DNA of 64,000 bases from Aurantibacter aestuarii. Lineage in GTDB: Bacteria; Bacteroidota; Bacteroidia; Flavobacteriales; Flavobacteriaceae. The notes under the pieces were generated by a model that saw only the letters and a list, made by a program, of their open reading frames with translations, was not told where the DNA came from and did no database searches. Below are positions 43,173 through 53,100 of the stretch, in pieces. Location of the stretch: NCBI RefSeq assembly GCF_003008425.1, contig NZ_PXOQ01000007.1, positions 62,001 through 126,000 of the forward strand, in the 5' to 3' direction. A program made the position numbers and the translations under genes. The stretch's first letter is position 1, and each line of letters opens with the position of its first letter.

Positions 43173-43279
43173 ACATTAGCGATTGAATCATTGTTGGAGC
43201 TCTTGCAAAAACTTTTAAAAGTGGCTTTCGCAAAGCAACTACACAAAGCGCGACCCGAATGTGTGAGGGAAATGCCCTA
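43173..43279 (-). repeat. Structured intergenic element, copy B
   Basis: A diverged copy of the element at 3654-3745, again directly downstream of a minus-strand gene (pth, 4 nt after the stop). On the minus strand it begins AGGGCATTTCC, continues ATTCGGGTCGCGC, then has a hairpin region with a perfect 12-bp palindrome at 43211-43222 flanked by TTGC/GCAA-like arms, and ends GATTCAATCGCTAATG. Order and end motifs match copy A; the middle hairpin differs in sequence. Confidence 0.6.
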
Positions 43280-43283
43280 AGTC

Positions 43284-43901
43284 TTATTTCCCATTAAACG
43301 CATTCATCGTATTATTTATTCCTGCCAAACCAAAAGATTTGATAACTTCAACCGCAACTTCTAAGCGCTCTATCAACTGGCTTTCTTCGTCTTTAGACCA
43401 TTCGCCTAACACATAATCTACTTGACGACCTTTGCTAAAGGCATCACTAATTCCAAATCTAAATCGGTTATAATTTGTAGTTTGCAGTTTGTCTTGCGTG
43501 TCTTTTAGCCCATTATGTCCGCCTGCACTTCCTTTTGTTTTTACTCTAAGACTACCAAATGGCAAGTTTAAATCGTCTGTAATGACTAGTAAATTTTCTA
43601 ACGGAATATTTTCTTTGTCTAACCAATATTTTATAGCCTTACCACTTAAATTCATATAAGTACTTGGCTTTAATAAAATAAATGTGCGCCCTTTTAATTT
43701 ATAGGTTGCTATGTCTCCTAATTTTTCGGTTTCAAAAGCTAAACTTTCATTTTTAGCTAACTGATCTAAAATTTTAAAACCTATGTTATGTCTGGTATTT
43801 TCATAATCATTTCCAATATTACCTAAGCCAACAATTAAAAATTTCTTCATATCTATTTCTTCGTTCTTTTTATTGAAAAGTGACCCTAACCATTTTAGCA
43901 T
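43284..43901 (-). CDS. pth: Peptidyl-tRNA hydrolase
   Basis: A 205-residue enzyme that frees peptides from peptidyl-tRNA. The core starts at Met18: MKKFLIVGLGNIGNDYENTR (18-37) followed by the catalytic His in HNIGF. KPSTYMNLSGKAI and DDLNLPFGSLRVKTKGSAGG are the standard motifs. The 17-residue N-terminal extension (MLKWLGSLFNKKNEEID) precedes the usual start; the ATG at 43850 is an alternative, but I recall similar extensions in Flavobacteriaceae. A terminator separates it from rplY upstream. Confidence 0.95.
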   Translation of the reverse strand: MLKWLGSLFNKKNEEIDMKKFLIVGLGNIGNDYENTRHNIGFKILDQLAKNESLAFETEKLGDIATYKLKGRTFILLKPSTYMNLSGKAIKYWLDKENIPLENLLVITDDLNLPFGSLRVKTKGSAGGHNGLKDTQDKLQTTNYNRFRFGISDAFSKGRQVDYVLGEWSKDEESQLIERLEVAVEVIKSFGLAGINNTMNAFNGK

Positions 43902-43927
43902 ACTTAAACGTATTTGGTCAAAAATAA

Positions 43928-43957
43928 AAAAGCATCCTGAATTAACAGAATGCTTTT
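43928..43957 (-). terminator. Terminator of the prs-rplY transcript
   Basis: A 12-pair stem with one C-A mismatch (43928-43939 with 43946-43957) followed on the minus strand by T-rich sequence. It lies between the rplY stop and the pth start. Confidence 0.75.
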
Positions 43958-43977
43958 AAAATTTATTAAGAAAGAAA

Positions 43978-44607
43978 TTATTCTTTTACTGCAGCAACAT
44001 CATCTGTTTCTGTAGCTGGAACATCTCCTGCTTCTTCTTCATCCTCATCATCAACAATAGAAGTACGAGAACGTCTTACTTGACACACTACAGTGTTATC
44101 TGGGTGCATAAACTTGTATCCGTCTGTTTCTAAAGTTGTAATGTAAAACTTGTTTCCAATTTTTAAAGGCGTAATATCTACTGTAATAAAATCTGGTAAG
44201 TTTCCTGGTATAGCTTTAACACGTAAACTACGTTTGTTCTTACGTAATACACCACCATTCTTAACACCACGAGAGTTTCCTACAAATTCCACTGGAATAT
44301 CCATAGTAACCTCTTTATCTGGGAATGTTTGGTAAAAATCTACGTGTAAGATTCTGTCTGTTACTGGGTGAAATTGAATATCTTGTAAAATGGCATCAAA
44401 TTTAGTACCGTCTGCCAACTCAATCACAACTGTGTGCGCGTTTGGAGTATATACTAAGCTTGAAAAAGATAATTCTGGTGCAGAGAAATGCACTGATTCT
44501 TTTCCTCCGTATAACACGCAAGGAACCTGACCAGCATTACGTAAGGCTTGAGTTGCTTTCTTACCTACGCTTTCTCTTTGAGATCCGTTAATTGTAATTG
44601 ATTTCAT
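43978..44607 (-). CDS. rplY: 50S ribosomal protein L25/general stress protein Ctc
   Basis: A 209-residue CTC-type L25 that binds 5S rRNA. The N-terminal L25 domain has [20 protein letters not shown] and [11 protein letters not shown], then [20 protein letters not shown]; the C-terminal TL5-like domain has [20 protein letters not shown]. The last ~25 residues are acidic ([10 protein letters not shown]), as in other Bacteroidota L25 proteins. It lies 25 bp after prs, and this prs-rplY-pth order is widely conserved. Confidence 0.96.
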   Translation of the reverse strand: MKSITINGSQRESVGKKATQALRNAGQVPCVLYGGKESVHFSAPELSFSSLVYTPNAHTVVIELADGTKFDAILQDIQFHPVTDRILHVDFYQTFPDKEVTMDIPVEFVGNSRGVKNGGVLRKNKRSLRVKAIPGNLPDFITVDITPLKIGNKFYITTLETDGYKFMHPDNTVVCQVRRSRTSIVDDEDEEEAGDVPATETDDVAAVKE

Positions 44608-44632
44608 TGTTTATTTATTATTGATTATTAAT

Positions 44633-45574
44633 TTACATTAAAAATTTATTGCTAATCGATTTGTTGTAGTGAACGTTTTGCATCACTTCAGCAAATAAAT
44701 CGGCGCAAGTTAACACTTTTATTTTAGAGCTCTGTTGTTTTAGAGGAATAGAATCGGTTACGATTAATTCTTCCAACTTAGACGCCTCTAATTTTTTATA
44801 AGCATCTCCAGATAAAATCGGATGTGTACAAATGGCTCTTACACTAAGTGCGCCACGTTCCATCATTAAATCGGCTGCTTTGGTAAGCGTTCCTGCAGTA
44901 TCTACCATATCATCCACTAACACCACATTTTTACCAGTTACATCACCAATTAATTCCATATGCGAAATAACATTAGCTTTAGCTCTTTGCTTATAACAAA
45001 TTACTACATCACTTTCTAATGCTTTAGAATAAGCATAAGCTCTTTTAGAACCTCCCATATCTGGTGAAGCAATAGTTAAGTTGTCTAAATTTAAATCTTT
45101 TAAATATGGTAAAAATATAGTTGAAGCAAATAAATGGTCTACAGGTTTTTCGAAAAACCCTTGAATTTGATCTGCATGCAAATCCATTGTAATAATTCTT
45201 GTTGCTCCAGCTGTTTCCAGCATTTTAGCCACTAATTTAGCAGCAATTGGCACTCTTGGCTTGTCCTTTCTATCCTGTCTAGCCCAACCAAAATAAGGCA
45301 TAACTGCCGTAATATGTCTTGCAGATGCTCGTTTTGCTGCATCTATCATTAACAGCATTTCCATTAAATTTTCACTACTTGGGTTTGTTGACCCTACAAT
45401 AAAAATTCGTGCTCCTCTAATAGATTCTTCGTAAGAAGGCTGAAACTCACCATCACTATAAGTAGAGGTAATTACGTTACCTAACTTACTTCCATAGGCT
45501 TTAGCAATTTTTTCTGCTAATGCTCTACTTTCCTTACAGGTAAAAATTTTGGCTTCTAGAATAGGAGTTGACAT
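44633..45574 (-). CDS. prs: Ribose-phosphate pyrophosphokinase
   Basis: A 313-residue PRPP synthase that makes phosphoribosyl pyrophosphate for nucleotide, His and Trp synthesis. It shows YSDGEFQPSYEESIRGARIF, YFGWARQDRKDKPRVPI (flexible ATP loop), ITMDLHADQIQGFF and the PRPP loop VVLVDDMVDTAGTLTKAADL. Length and motifs are normal. It is transcribed before rplY from a TAAATTTG promoter box at 45627-45634. Confidence 0.97.
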   Translation of the reverse strand: MSTPILEAKIFTCKESRALAEKIAKAYGSKLGNVITSTYSDGEFQPSYEESIRGARIFIVGSTNPSSENLMEMLLMIDAAKRASARHITAVMPYFGWARQDRKDKPRVPIAAKLVAKMLETAGATRIITMDLHADQIQGFFEKPVDHLFASTIFLPYLKDLNLDNLTIASPDMGGSKRAYAYSKALESDVVICYKQRAKANVISHMELIGDVTGKNVVLVDDMVDTAGTLTKAADLMMERGALSVRAICTHPILSGDAYKKLEASKLEELIVTDSIPLKQQSSKIKVLTCADLFAEVMQNVHYNKSISNKFLM

Positions 45575-45626
45575 ATAAATACTTGTTTTACAGCTACTAA
45601 CCGTTTATTGTTTTTATAATAAGGCG

Positions 45627-45634
45627 CAAATTTA
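45627..45634 (-). promoter_or_regulatory. Promoter -7 box of prs
   Basis: Minus-strand TAAATTTG matches TAnnTTTG, 53 nt before the prs ATG. Confidence 0.5.
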
Positions 45635-45699
45635 TAACTTTTTTTAAAGTTAGCATCTTTTTAATTGGCTTAATTTTGATGAAATTCATAAAATTCGAT

Positions 45700-45707
45700 T
45701 ATTTTTG
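45700..45707 (+). promoter_or_regulatory. Promoter -7 box of tRNA-Leu
   Basis: TATTTTTG matches TAnnTTTG, 13 nt before the tRNA 5' end; a TTG at 45676 could be the -33 element. Confidence 0.55.
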
Positions 45708-45719
45708 TCTTCTGTCTAT

Positions 45720-45799
45720 GCTCAAGTGGCGGAATTGGTAGACGCGTCGGATTCAAAATCCGATTCTTCGGAGTGCGGGTTCGATTCCCGCCTTGAGTA
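45720..45799 (+). tRNA. tRNA-Leu (anticodon CAA)
   Basis: The acceptor stem is GCTCAAG with CTTGAGT (one G-T pair), the D arm has TTGGTAGACGC, and the anticodon stem TCGGA/TCCGA holds loop TTCAAAA with anticodon CAA (reads UUG). A long variable arm typical of tRNA-Leu is present, and the T arm reads GCGGGTTCGATTCCCGC. CCA is not encoded. Its last bases are repeated at 62712-62730. Confidence 0.97.
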
Positions 45800-45802
45800 C
45801 AA
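45784..45802 (+). repeat. Direct repeat, left copy (candidate att site in tRNA-Leu 3' end)
   Basis: Nineteen bases, ATTCCCGCCTTGAGTACAA, identical to 62712-62730. They cover the T-arm/acceptor 3' strand of tRNA-Leu plus three flanking bases. Tyrosine-recombinase elements typically integrate at this part of a tRNA gene and leave such a duplicate. Confidence 0.7.
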
Positions 45803-45806
45803 TTAA

Positions 45807-45847
45807 AATTCGCAACTAATTTAAGTACAAATAGTTGCGAATTTTTT
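45807..45847 (+). terminator. Terminator of tRNA-Leu
   Basis: A perfect 12-bp stem (45807-45818 with 45832-45843) with a 13-base loop and a following T-run. Confidence 0.85.
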
Positions 45848-45885
45848 ATTTCAATAAATGTACGGTTTATGTATTACTACAAAGC

Positions 45886-46150
45886 TTAAGCCGTTAAGGG
45901 TAATTCATTTAAGTCTTTATATTCTGTAAAAGTAGAACAAGGTAGTTTATGTGATTTACTTTTTTAAAACTATATAAATGCATTACATTCTTCTTCTGTC
46001 CATAACTTATTCATAAAAGCTTGTATTACAAAATCAATTGTGGTCAAATAATCAATACCATGTAGTTTACAATAATTTCCTATATCTTTAAGGTTGCTGC
46101 TTGCAATTACATCTTTTTAAATACGAACATCACTTTAGACCAAGACATAA
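45886..46150 (-). pseudogene. Decayed small ORF of a conserved hypothetical family
   Basis: On the minus strand one frame reads DVIASSNLKDIGNYCKLHGI and on through WTEEECNAFI to a stop at 45970. After a shift it resumes as SKSHKLPCSTFTEYKDLNEL to a stop at 45886. Upstream, MSWSKVMFVFKK ends in a different frame just before DVIASS. The pieces join into one small protein only with at least two frame changes. I have the impression of a small protein encoded near mobile or toxin-antitoxin loci but cannot name it. It directly follows the tRNA-Leu end of the island. Confidence 0.45.
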
Positions 46151-46213
46151 TCGAAATAAATTTAACTGGTTGTTTTGATTGTAATATAAGTAACGTTATT
46201 TTATATATTTATA

Positions 46214-46246
46214 CCAAAAAAAGCTACTCCTTTTCAGAAGTAGCTT
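46214..46246 (-). terminator. Terminator of the surface-protein operon
   Basis: An 8-bp stem AAGCTACT/AGTAGCTT (46221-46228 with 46239-46246), followed on the minus strand by a run of seven T to 46214. It lies 82 nt downstream of the T9SS gene stop. Confidence 0.8.
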
Positions 46247-46328
46247 ATACTCAAAACTATTTAATTACTATTAACTTAATTACTAACTAAATTTTTATTT
46301 ACATCTAGCTTTGAGGTTTTTAAAATTA

Positions 46329-47132
46329 TCAATCTTTAATTATTTTAATTCTTTTTATTTTCTCCTGCGAACTAATCGAAACAAAGTAAACACCTGAACT
46401 TAGATCTGATAGATCTAATTTTTCTAAACTATTAGTAAATTGTTTAATTACTTGACCACTTATATTTGTAATACTTACTGAATCAATGTTTTTAAAACCT
46501 TTGATGTTTAGTTCATTTTTTACAGGGTTTGGATAGATACTTACTCTGTCTAATTCGCTATTAATAATACCTAAAGTTGAAAAATTATAACTATTTTCGG
46601 TTGTAGATTGTGTACCGTATCTATCTGTTGTAGTAGATCCATCCGTCATATTTATATAATCAGGAAGAAATCCGAGCCTAGATCCGTCTCCTGGAGGTAA
46701 TAATCTCAAGAAACCAGATGTTGGAGGTGTGGCTCCTATTATATCAAACAATACTAATTGAATTGGAGTTCCTGAAGTAAAGTTAAAGAAAATGTTTGTT
46801 GTTGGAACCTGTCTATTAATATAAAACGTGGGGTCACCAGCGTCGGAGTTTAAACCATAATTGTCAGCCAGAAATTCTGAAGAAGGTATTCCAGAAGTTC
46901 CGTTTTCAAAATTACCGATGCTATAACCAGCAGGTACAGAAACCATAGCAGCCATATCACTTGATAACTGATTAGTAACATCTGCATCTGGAGTTGCTAC
47001 AAATGCAAATTGATAATTTCCAGTACTTCCATTAACTCCTATGTATTGTATAGAAAACTCATATTGTTCTGTTTGAGCGTAAGTTATTATACTAATAAAT
47101 AATAACACAATAAAGCTATAAATTTGTTTCAT
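46329..47132 (-). CDS. T9SS type A sorting domain protein
   Basis: A 267-residue secreted protein. The signal peptide ends IITYAQ (residue 20). The mature domain (QYEFSIQYIGVNGSTGNYQF, GYSIGNFENGTSGIPSSEFL, TPIQLVLFDIIGATPPTSGF) is strand-rich and I cannot name it. It may resemble cohesin-type folds, which would be notable beside the dockerin-like repeats of its neighbour, but this is weak. The tail is a clear type IX signal: VSIYPNPVKNELNIKGFKN ending IKRIKIIKD. It is the last gene of a three-gene operon, 25 bp after the giant gene. Confidence 0.85.
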   Translation of the reverse strand: MKQIYSFIVLLFISIITYAQTEQYEFSIQYIGVNGSTGNYQFAFVATPDADVTNQLSSDMAAMVSVPAGYSIGNFENGTSGIPSSEFLADNYGLNSDAGDPTFYINRQVPTTNIFFNFTSGTPIQLVLFDIIGATPPTSGFLRLLPPGDGSRLGFLPDYINMTDGSTTTDRYGTQSTTENSYNFSTLGIINSELDRVSIYPNPVKNELNIKGFKNIDSVSITNISGQVIKQFTNSLEKLDLSDLSSGVYFVSISSQEKIKRIKIIKD

Positions 47133-47157
47133 TTTATTTTAATTTTATATAATTTAT

Positions 47158-50100
47158 TTAAGGTAATTGCTGACTTATAGGGTAGAATATACTTCCAGTA
47201 CTATTTCCAGGAAAACTAATTATTATTGATTTTAATATATTAGAATCATTTCCTGGACCTCCAAAACGTACTTGACTATTCATATCTAAATCAAAATTAT
47301 CATATGCATTATATGGAAAGAAAATCGATCCCGTAGTGTTTGATGGGTAATTTACTACCGTTGTTTTTAAAATATTAGTATCATTTCCTGGACCAGCAAA
47401 TCTAACAACATTGTCTCCATTTAAATCTCCAGCCCATAAGCCAAACACACCACTACCTAAATCGTTTTGAGCATTGGTTCCATAAGTTAATGTAGATGCA
47501 TTTGTAAAATCTACAAACGTCGCTGTACTTGATAACGCTACAGTGTTTTGAGTCATTACTCCAAGGTGGTTTCTATGGTTTACAACTACATAATAATTAT
47601 CGCTATACGTACGAAGTTCTAATGATGAAACTCCATCTAAATCTACCACATCACCATCACGTTGTAATAATGCAGAACGACCTGTAATGACATTGGTGTT
47701 ATCTGTAGCATCACGTAATTCTACCCAAACCCAGTCTACAATATTGTCTGCTATTGCTCCAGTACCTGATGTTCCTCCTGTATTAAATACGGTAGCTTCA
47801 CAAATTAAAGCATCTGCATACGGACTTGTTGTTGGTAAATAATTACCTACACGTAAATCGTCGCGCATTAAGGTTTCTTCGCCAGCGTTTGGATTTATTG
47901 TTGCACCTTGTAAATAAACTACTGGAGCTATTGCTACACAACCTTTACCACCATCTGTTATGATCCAGCCATAAGTATCTATAAGTAATTGACGTGCTTC
48001 TTCTCCTAAACAATAGGTACTGTTACCAGCATGAAAAGTGATACCTGTAGGTATATCATCTATACCGTCTCCAGCTACACCACTAGCATCGGTTGCCCAA
48101 CCTATTAGGGTTGCATCGTAATTTTCGGTAGATAAGGTTGCGTTTCTAAACATATCTCCCATGTTAGTAGCATTAGTTAGATCCCAATTTTCTAAACTGT
48201 TGTTGAAAGCCGAGCTACGGAACATACCTTCAAAATTGTTAACATTTGAAGTATCCCAGTCATTAATGTCTTGATTAAAACTAGAGAACGCAAACATGTA
48301 TAATAAACTTTCAGCATCGGTAATTTGCCAATTGTTTATCAATCCATTAAAATTACTACCCGCAAACATAAAAGTTAGGTTTGTAGCTTTACTTACATCC
48401 CAATGGTTTAAATCTGTTGCAATTGTACTACTTACGTCGTTAAAGAAACGTTCTATATTAGTTACGTTAGATAAATCTGGCGCATCGGTAGCTGTAACCA
48501 TTAAATTGTTACAATCTCTAAATGCACTAAGCATGGTAGTCCATTGGATGTTACCCCATTGTGAAATTTCTAATAACTTATCTCTATCGCTAGAACCATC
48601 TAAAATAATTCTTGGGAAATCTCCGCCAATTTTAACGGTGTAGTTTCCTGCTGTTGCGTAAGTATGACTTGCATTTGTTGATGCATCACTATCAGAATGA
48701 CCTGAAATAGTACCATCGCCCCAATCAACAGCATAATCGTAACCAGAACCTGCTGTTGGTATGGTTATACTTTCATTATCTGTAGTAGTTTCCCAAGAAG
48801 AAATGAATCCGTTATCTATATCATAACAACTGTAATCTCTTCCGCCATCTGTAATCGTCCAACCATAGGTATTTATTAAAGTTTGACGTGCATTTTCTGC
48901 TTCTGCAGAACAGTATTTACTATTCCCTGCATGAAATAAAATGTTGTTTGGAATATCATCTATACCATCACCTGCTATACCACTAGCATCTGTAGCCCAA
49001 CCTATTAGTGTTGCTTCATAAGCACTCGTTTCAACAGTAGTATAAAGAAACATTCTGTCCATATTAGTAACTTTTGATATATCCCAATCTCCTAAGCTAT
49101 AACTGTTTGTACCATCGGCTCTAAACATCTGGTACATATTTATACCACTAGTGACATGTTCTCCAATATTCCATAAGCTTAAGTCTTGATCAAAAGGAGT
49201 TTCACTGAACATTGACGAAAAATTACTAACATTTCCAACATCCCATGTAGAAACATTTCCATTAAAATTTGAACCGCCAAAAGTACTTCTAAAATTGGTA
49301 ATAGTTGAAACGTCCCAAGAGGTTAAATCTGGATTTCCAATTGCTCTACAAAACCAAAAGGCATTATCCATACTTGTAACATTGGTTAAATTTGGGGCAT
49401 CTGTAGCAGAATAATTCATGTTATTGCAACCTCTAAAAGAAAACGCTAATGAACTCCACTGGATATTTCCCCATTGATTCAAATTTTTAAGTTTACCCGC
49501 ATCTGCACTAGAATTTATAAATATTCTAGGAAAATTTCCTCCAATTTTTACTGTATAAGTTCCAGCTGTAGCATATGTATGTGCGGCATTGGTAGTTGCG
49601 TCACCATCATTATGCGTTGAAACATTTCCATCACCCCAATCTACAACATAATCGTAACCAGTACCGGTTGTTGGTATTGTTATAGTCTCGTTATCACTTG
49701 TCGTTTGCCATGTGGTTATAAAACCGTTATCGATGTCATAGCAACTGTAATCTCTTCCGCTATCGGTAATTGTCCAACCATACGTATTTATTAATAATTG
49801 ACGTGCATTTTCTGCTTCCGCAGAACAATATTTACTATTTCCTCCATGGAAAGTAATGTTTGCTGGAATATCGTCTACTCCATCGCCTGCTACTCCACTA
49901 GTATCGGTTGCCCAGCCTATTAAAGTGGCGTCATAATTTGCTATTGAAACACCAATATTTTCAAGTAAATATTGCATATTAGCAATGCTTGTTAAATCCC
50001 AATTTGCTAAAGATTGTTCAAAACTGTTGGCATCGTATAGCATTGATTCCATAGATAATGCATTAGAAGTATCCCACTGCCCAATTGATTGATTAAATAC

Positions 50101-53100
50101 ATACGCGCCATCAAACATTCCGTCGAAATGCGTTCCAGAAGTTGTTGTCCAACCAGATATATCTTGGTTAAAAAATTGATTTCCTAAAAACATTTCTGTA
50201 AATAAACTTACATTAGAAACATTCCAACTTGTTATATTTCCATTGAAAATTGTATTTGCAAACGCTTCGGTCATATTTGTAATATTTGAAACATCCCAAT
50301 TACTTAAGTCTCCTACTAAACTTGTACAGAAGCTAAAAATTTTGGTAAAATCTGTAACATTCGTTAAATCAGGAGCATCTGTAGCGTTTATAACTAGGTT
50401 ACTACAACCATCAAACGCATAAGCAAATGACGTCCATTCCACATTACCCCATTGCACTACTGTTTGTATTTTTTGCCTATCTGTATATCCATTTATATAA
50501 ATTCTAGGAAAATCACCACTAATTTTAATAGTTTTAGTTCCTGCTGTAGTATAGGTATGCGTGGCATCTGTACTAGCATCGGCATCTGAATGGCCAGTTA
50601 TTGTACCATCACCCCAATCTACTAAATAATTATAGCCAGTTCCTGTGGTAGGAATTGTAATACTTTCATTATCTGTAGTGGTTTCCCAAGTGGTTATAAA
50701 ACCGTTATCGAAATTATAACAACTGTAGGTTACACCAGCGTCTGTAATAGTCCAAGTATACGTATCTATTAAAGTTTGTCTTTGTGCTTCACTTGCACAA
50801 TAATTACTATTTCCACCATTAAAGGTTATGTTGTTAGGTATATCATCTATGCCATCATTTGCAACACCACTAGCGTCTGTAGCCCAACCAATTAGGGTAG
50901 CATCATAATTAGTAAGACTTAAACCAGCATTGCTAAACATAACTGACATATTTGTTGCAGCACTGATATCCCACGCACTTAAATCTTGATCAAAACCCGT
51001 TGCACTTTGAAACATATTTGCAAAATCTGTAACCTTTGAAGTATCCCAAGAACCTATATTTAGATTAAACACAGAATTACCAGCAAACATAGCTTTAAAG
51101 CTTAATGCATTTCCTGTATTCCAGTTGGTGATATCACCATTAAAGTTAGAACTTCTGAATGCAGAGAAAAAATTAGTAACATTAGATACATTCCATTGGT
51201 CTACTTGAATGTTAACTGTTGCACCATAAAATATTTGTTCTAATGAGGTTACAGTACTTACATCCCAGTTATTTAAATCTCCTGTAACTTGTGCATTTCT
51301 AAATGCTCTTAAAAAATTAGTCACATTTGTTAGATTTGGAGTATCTGTTGCTACAATTTCAAACACATCTGGTCCTGCATTACAACCATAAAAAGCATCT
51401 TGAAATGAAGTCCACTCAATATTTCCCCATTGGTTGATTTGTTTTATTTTTTCACGATCACCCGTCTGGTTAAAATAAATTCTAGGAAACTCACCTATAA
51501 TTTTTACAGTTTGTGCTCCTGCAGTTGCATAGGTATGTGTTGCATTAGTAGTAACATCTGCATCTGAATGAGTTGTAACAGAGCCATCACCCCAATCTAC
51601 CACATAATTATAACCAGTACCTGTGGTAGGTATGGTTAAACTTTCGTTAGCTGTTGTTGTTTCCCAAGTGGTTACAAAAGCGTTTGTAAAATCGCAACCT
51701 AATCCACCATCTGTAATGGTCCAACCATAGGTATTGATTAGCGTATCTCTAGCTTCTTGTGCAATACAATAGGTACTATTACCACCGTGAAAAGTAATAT
51801 TACTAGGAATATCATCTATACCATCGCCTGCTACTCCACTGTCGTCTGTAGCCCAACCAATTAATGTTGCATCGTAATTTTCGGTACTTAAAGTGACATT
51901 TAAAAACATATTATTCATGTTGGTTGCACTAGTAATATCCCAAGTACCAAGGTTTTGATCGAAATTTACTGTGTTTTTAAACATTATTTCAAAATCGTTT
52001 ACTTTACTCACATCCCAAGTAGAAATATCTATGTTAAATGCATCATCCTGCTCAAACATCCATTTAAATGACACTGTTCCTGTCACAAACTCTCCAATAT
52101 TCCAATTGGTGATATCTCCGTTAAAACGAGATAAATAAAACATTTCTCTAAAACGATTTACTTTACCTACGTTCCAACCATTTAAATTTCCATTAAAACT
52201 TCTCGTATAGTAAAACGTTCCGTCCATTCTGGTAATGTTAGAAACATCCCAATGCGAGAAATCTTCATCATTTAAATCTACACAAGCTCTAAACATGTAA
52301 GCCAAATCGGTTACGTTAGATAAATCTGGTGCATCAGTAGCTGGTACACGTAAGCGTTTACAATCGTTAAAAGCATTTACCATACTCGACCATTGTATAC
52401 TTCCCCATTGGTTGATTTGCTTGATTTTATCGGAATCAGCATTATTATTAAAGAAAATTCTAGGGAAATCTCCCGCAATTTTTATAGTATAAAAACCGGC
52501 TGTTGTATAGGTATGTGACGCATCGGTAGAAGCATCTGCATCGCTATGTGTAGAAGAGATACCGTCGCCCCAATCTACTACATAATTGTATCCTGTTCCT
52601 GTAGTTGGTATAGTTATGGCTTCGTTATCTGTAGTGGTTTCCCAAGTGGTTATGAAATAATCGTCTTCACAAAACGCATTTCCGTCGTTATTAGTTATAG
52701 TAATATTTTGAGAACAGGTTGCTGTATCTCCATTACCTGTTGTAGCAGTCCAATTTACGGTATATGTACCTTCTGCTACATCTTCGGCGAAAAACGCAGT
52801 ATTATTATAATCGTTTATAAGTGTATAGTTTGGTAAAACACCATCTTGAAAATTAGAGTTACAATCGCTATTGGTTAATGCAAAACCAGTCATACTTGCA
52901 TTTAATGTAGTTGCCTTATCGGTTATCGTAGTAATTGCTGTATTGTCTGCGCAGTTGACTACTCCATTTTCGTTAAAGTTATAGTACAATAACAAGTCTG
53001 GCTCATTTCCTGATAAAGGCATTGTGCTGGTTGCTTGAATTTCCTCTAAACTTCTAACGGTATTCCAGATTCTTACATCGTCTATATTACCATTAAAATA

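Noticed and set aside
47945-52670. Tandem repeats considered as a CRISPR array or insertion-sequence cluster
   Set aside because: Units are ~0.95 kb, in frame and coding for PKD/BspA modules; no short repeat-spacer pattern or transposase.
52546-52836. + strand Cys/Ser/Ile-rich frame inside the giant gene
   Set aside because: Composition mirrors the repeats of the real coding strand; no family match.
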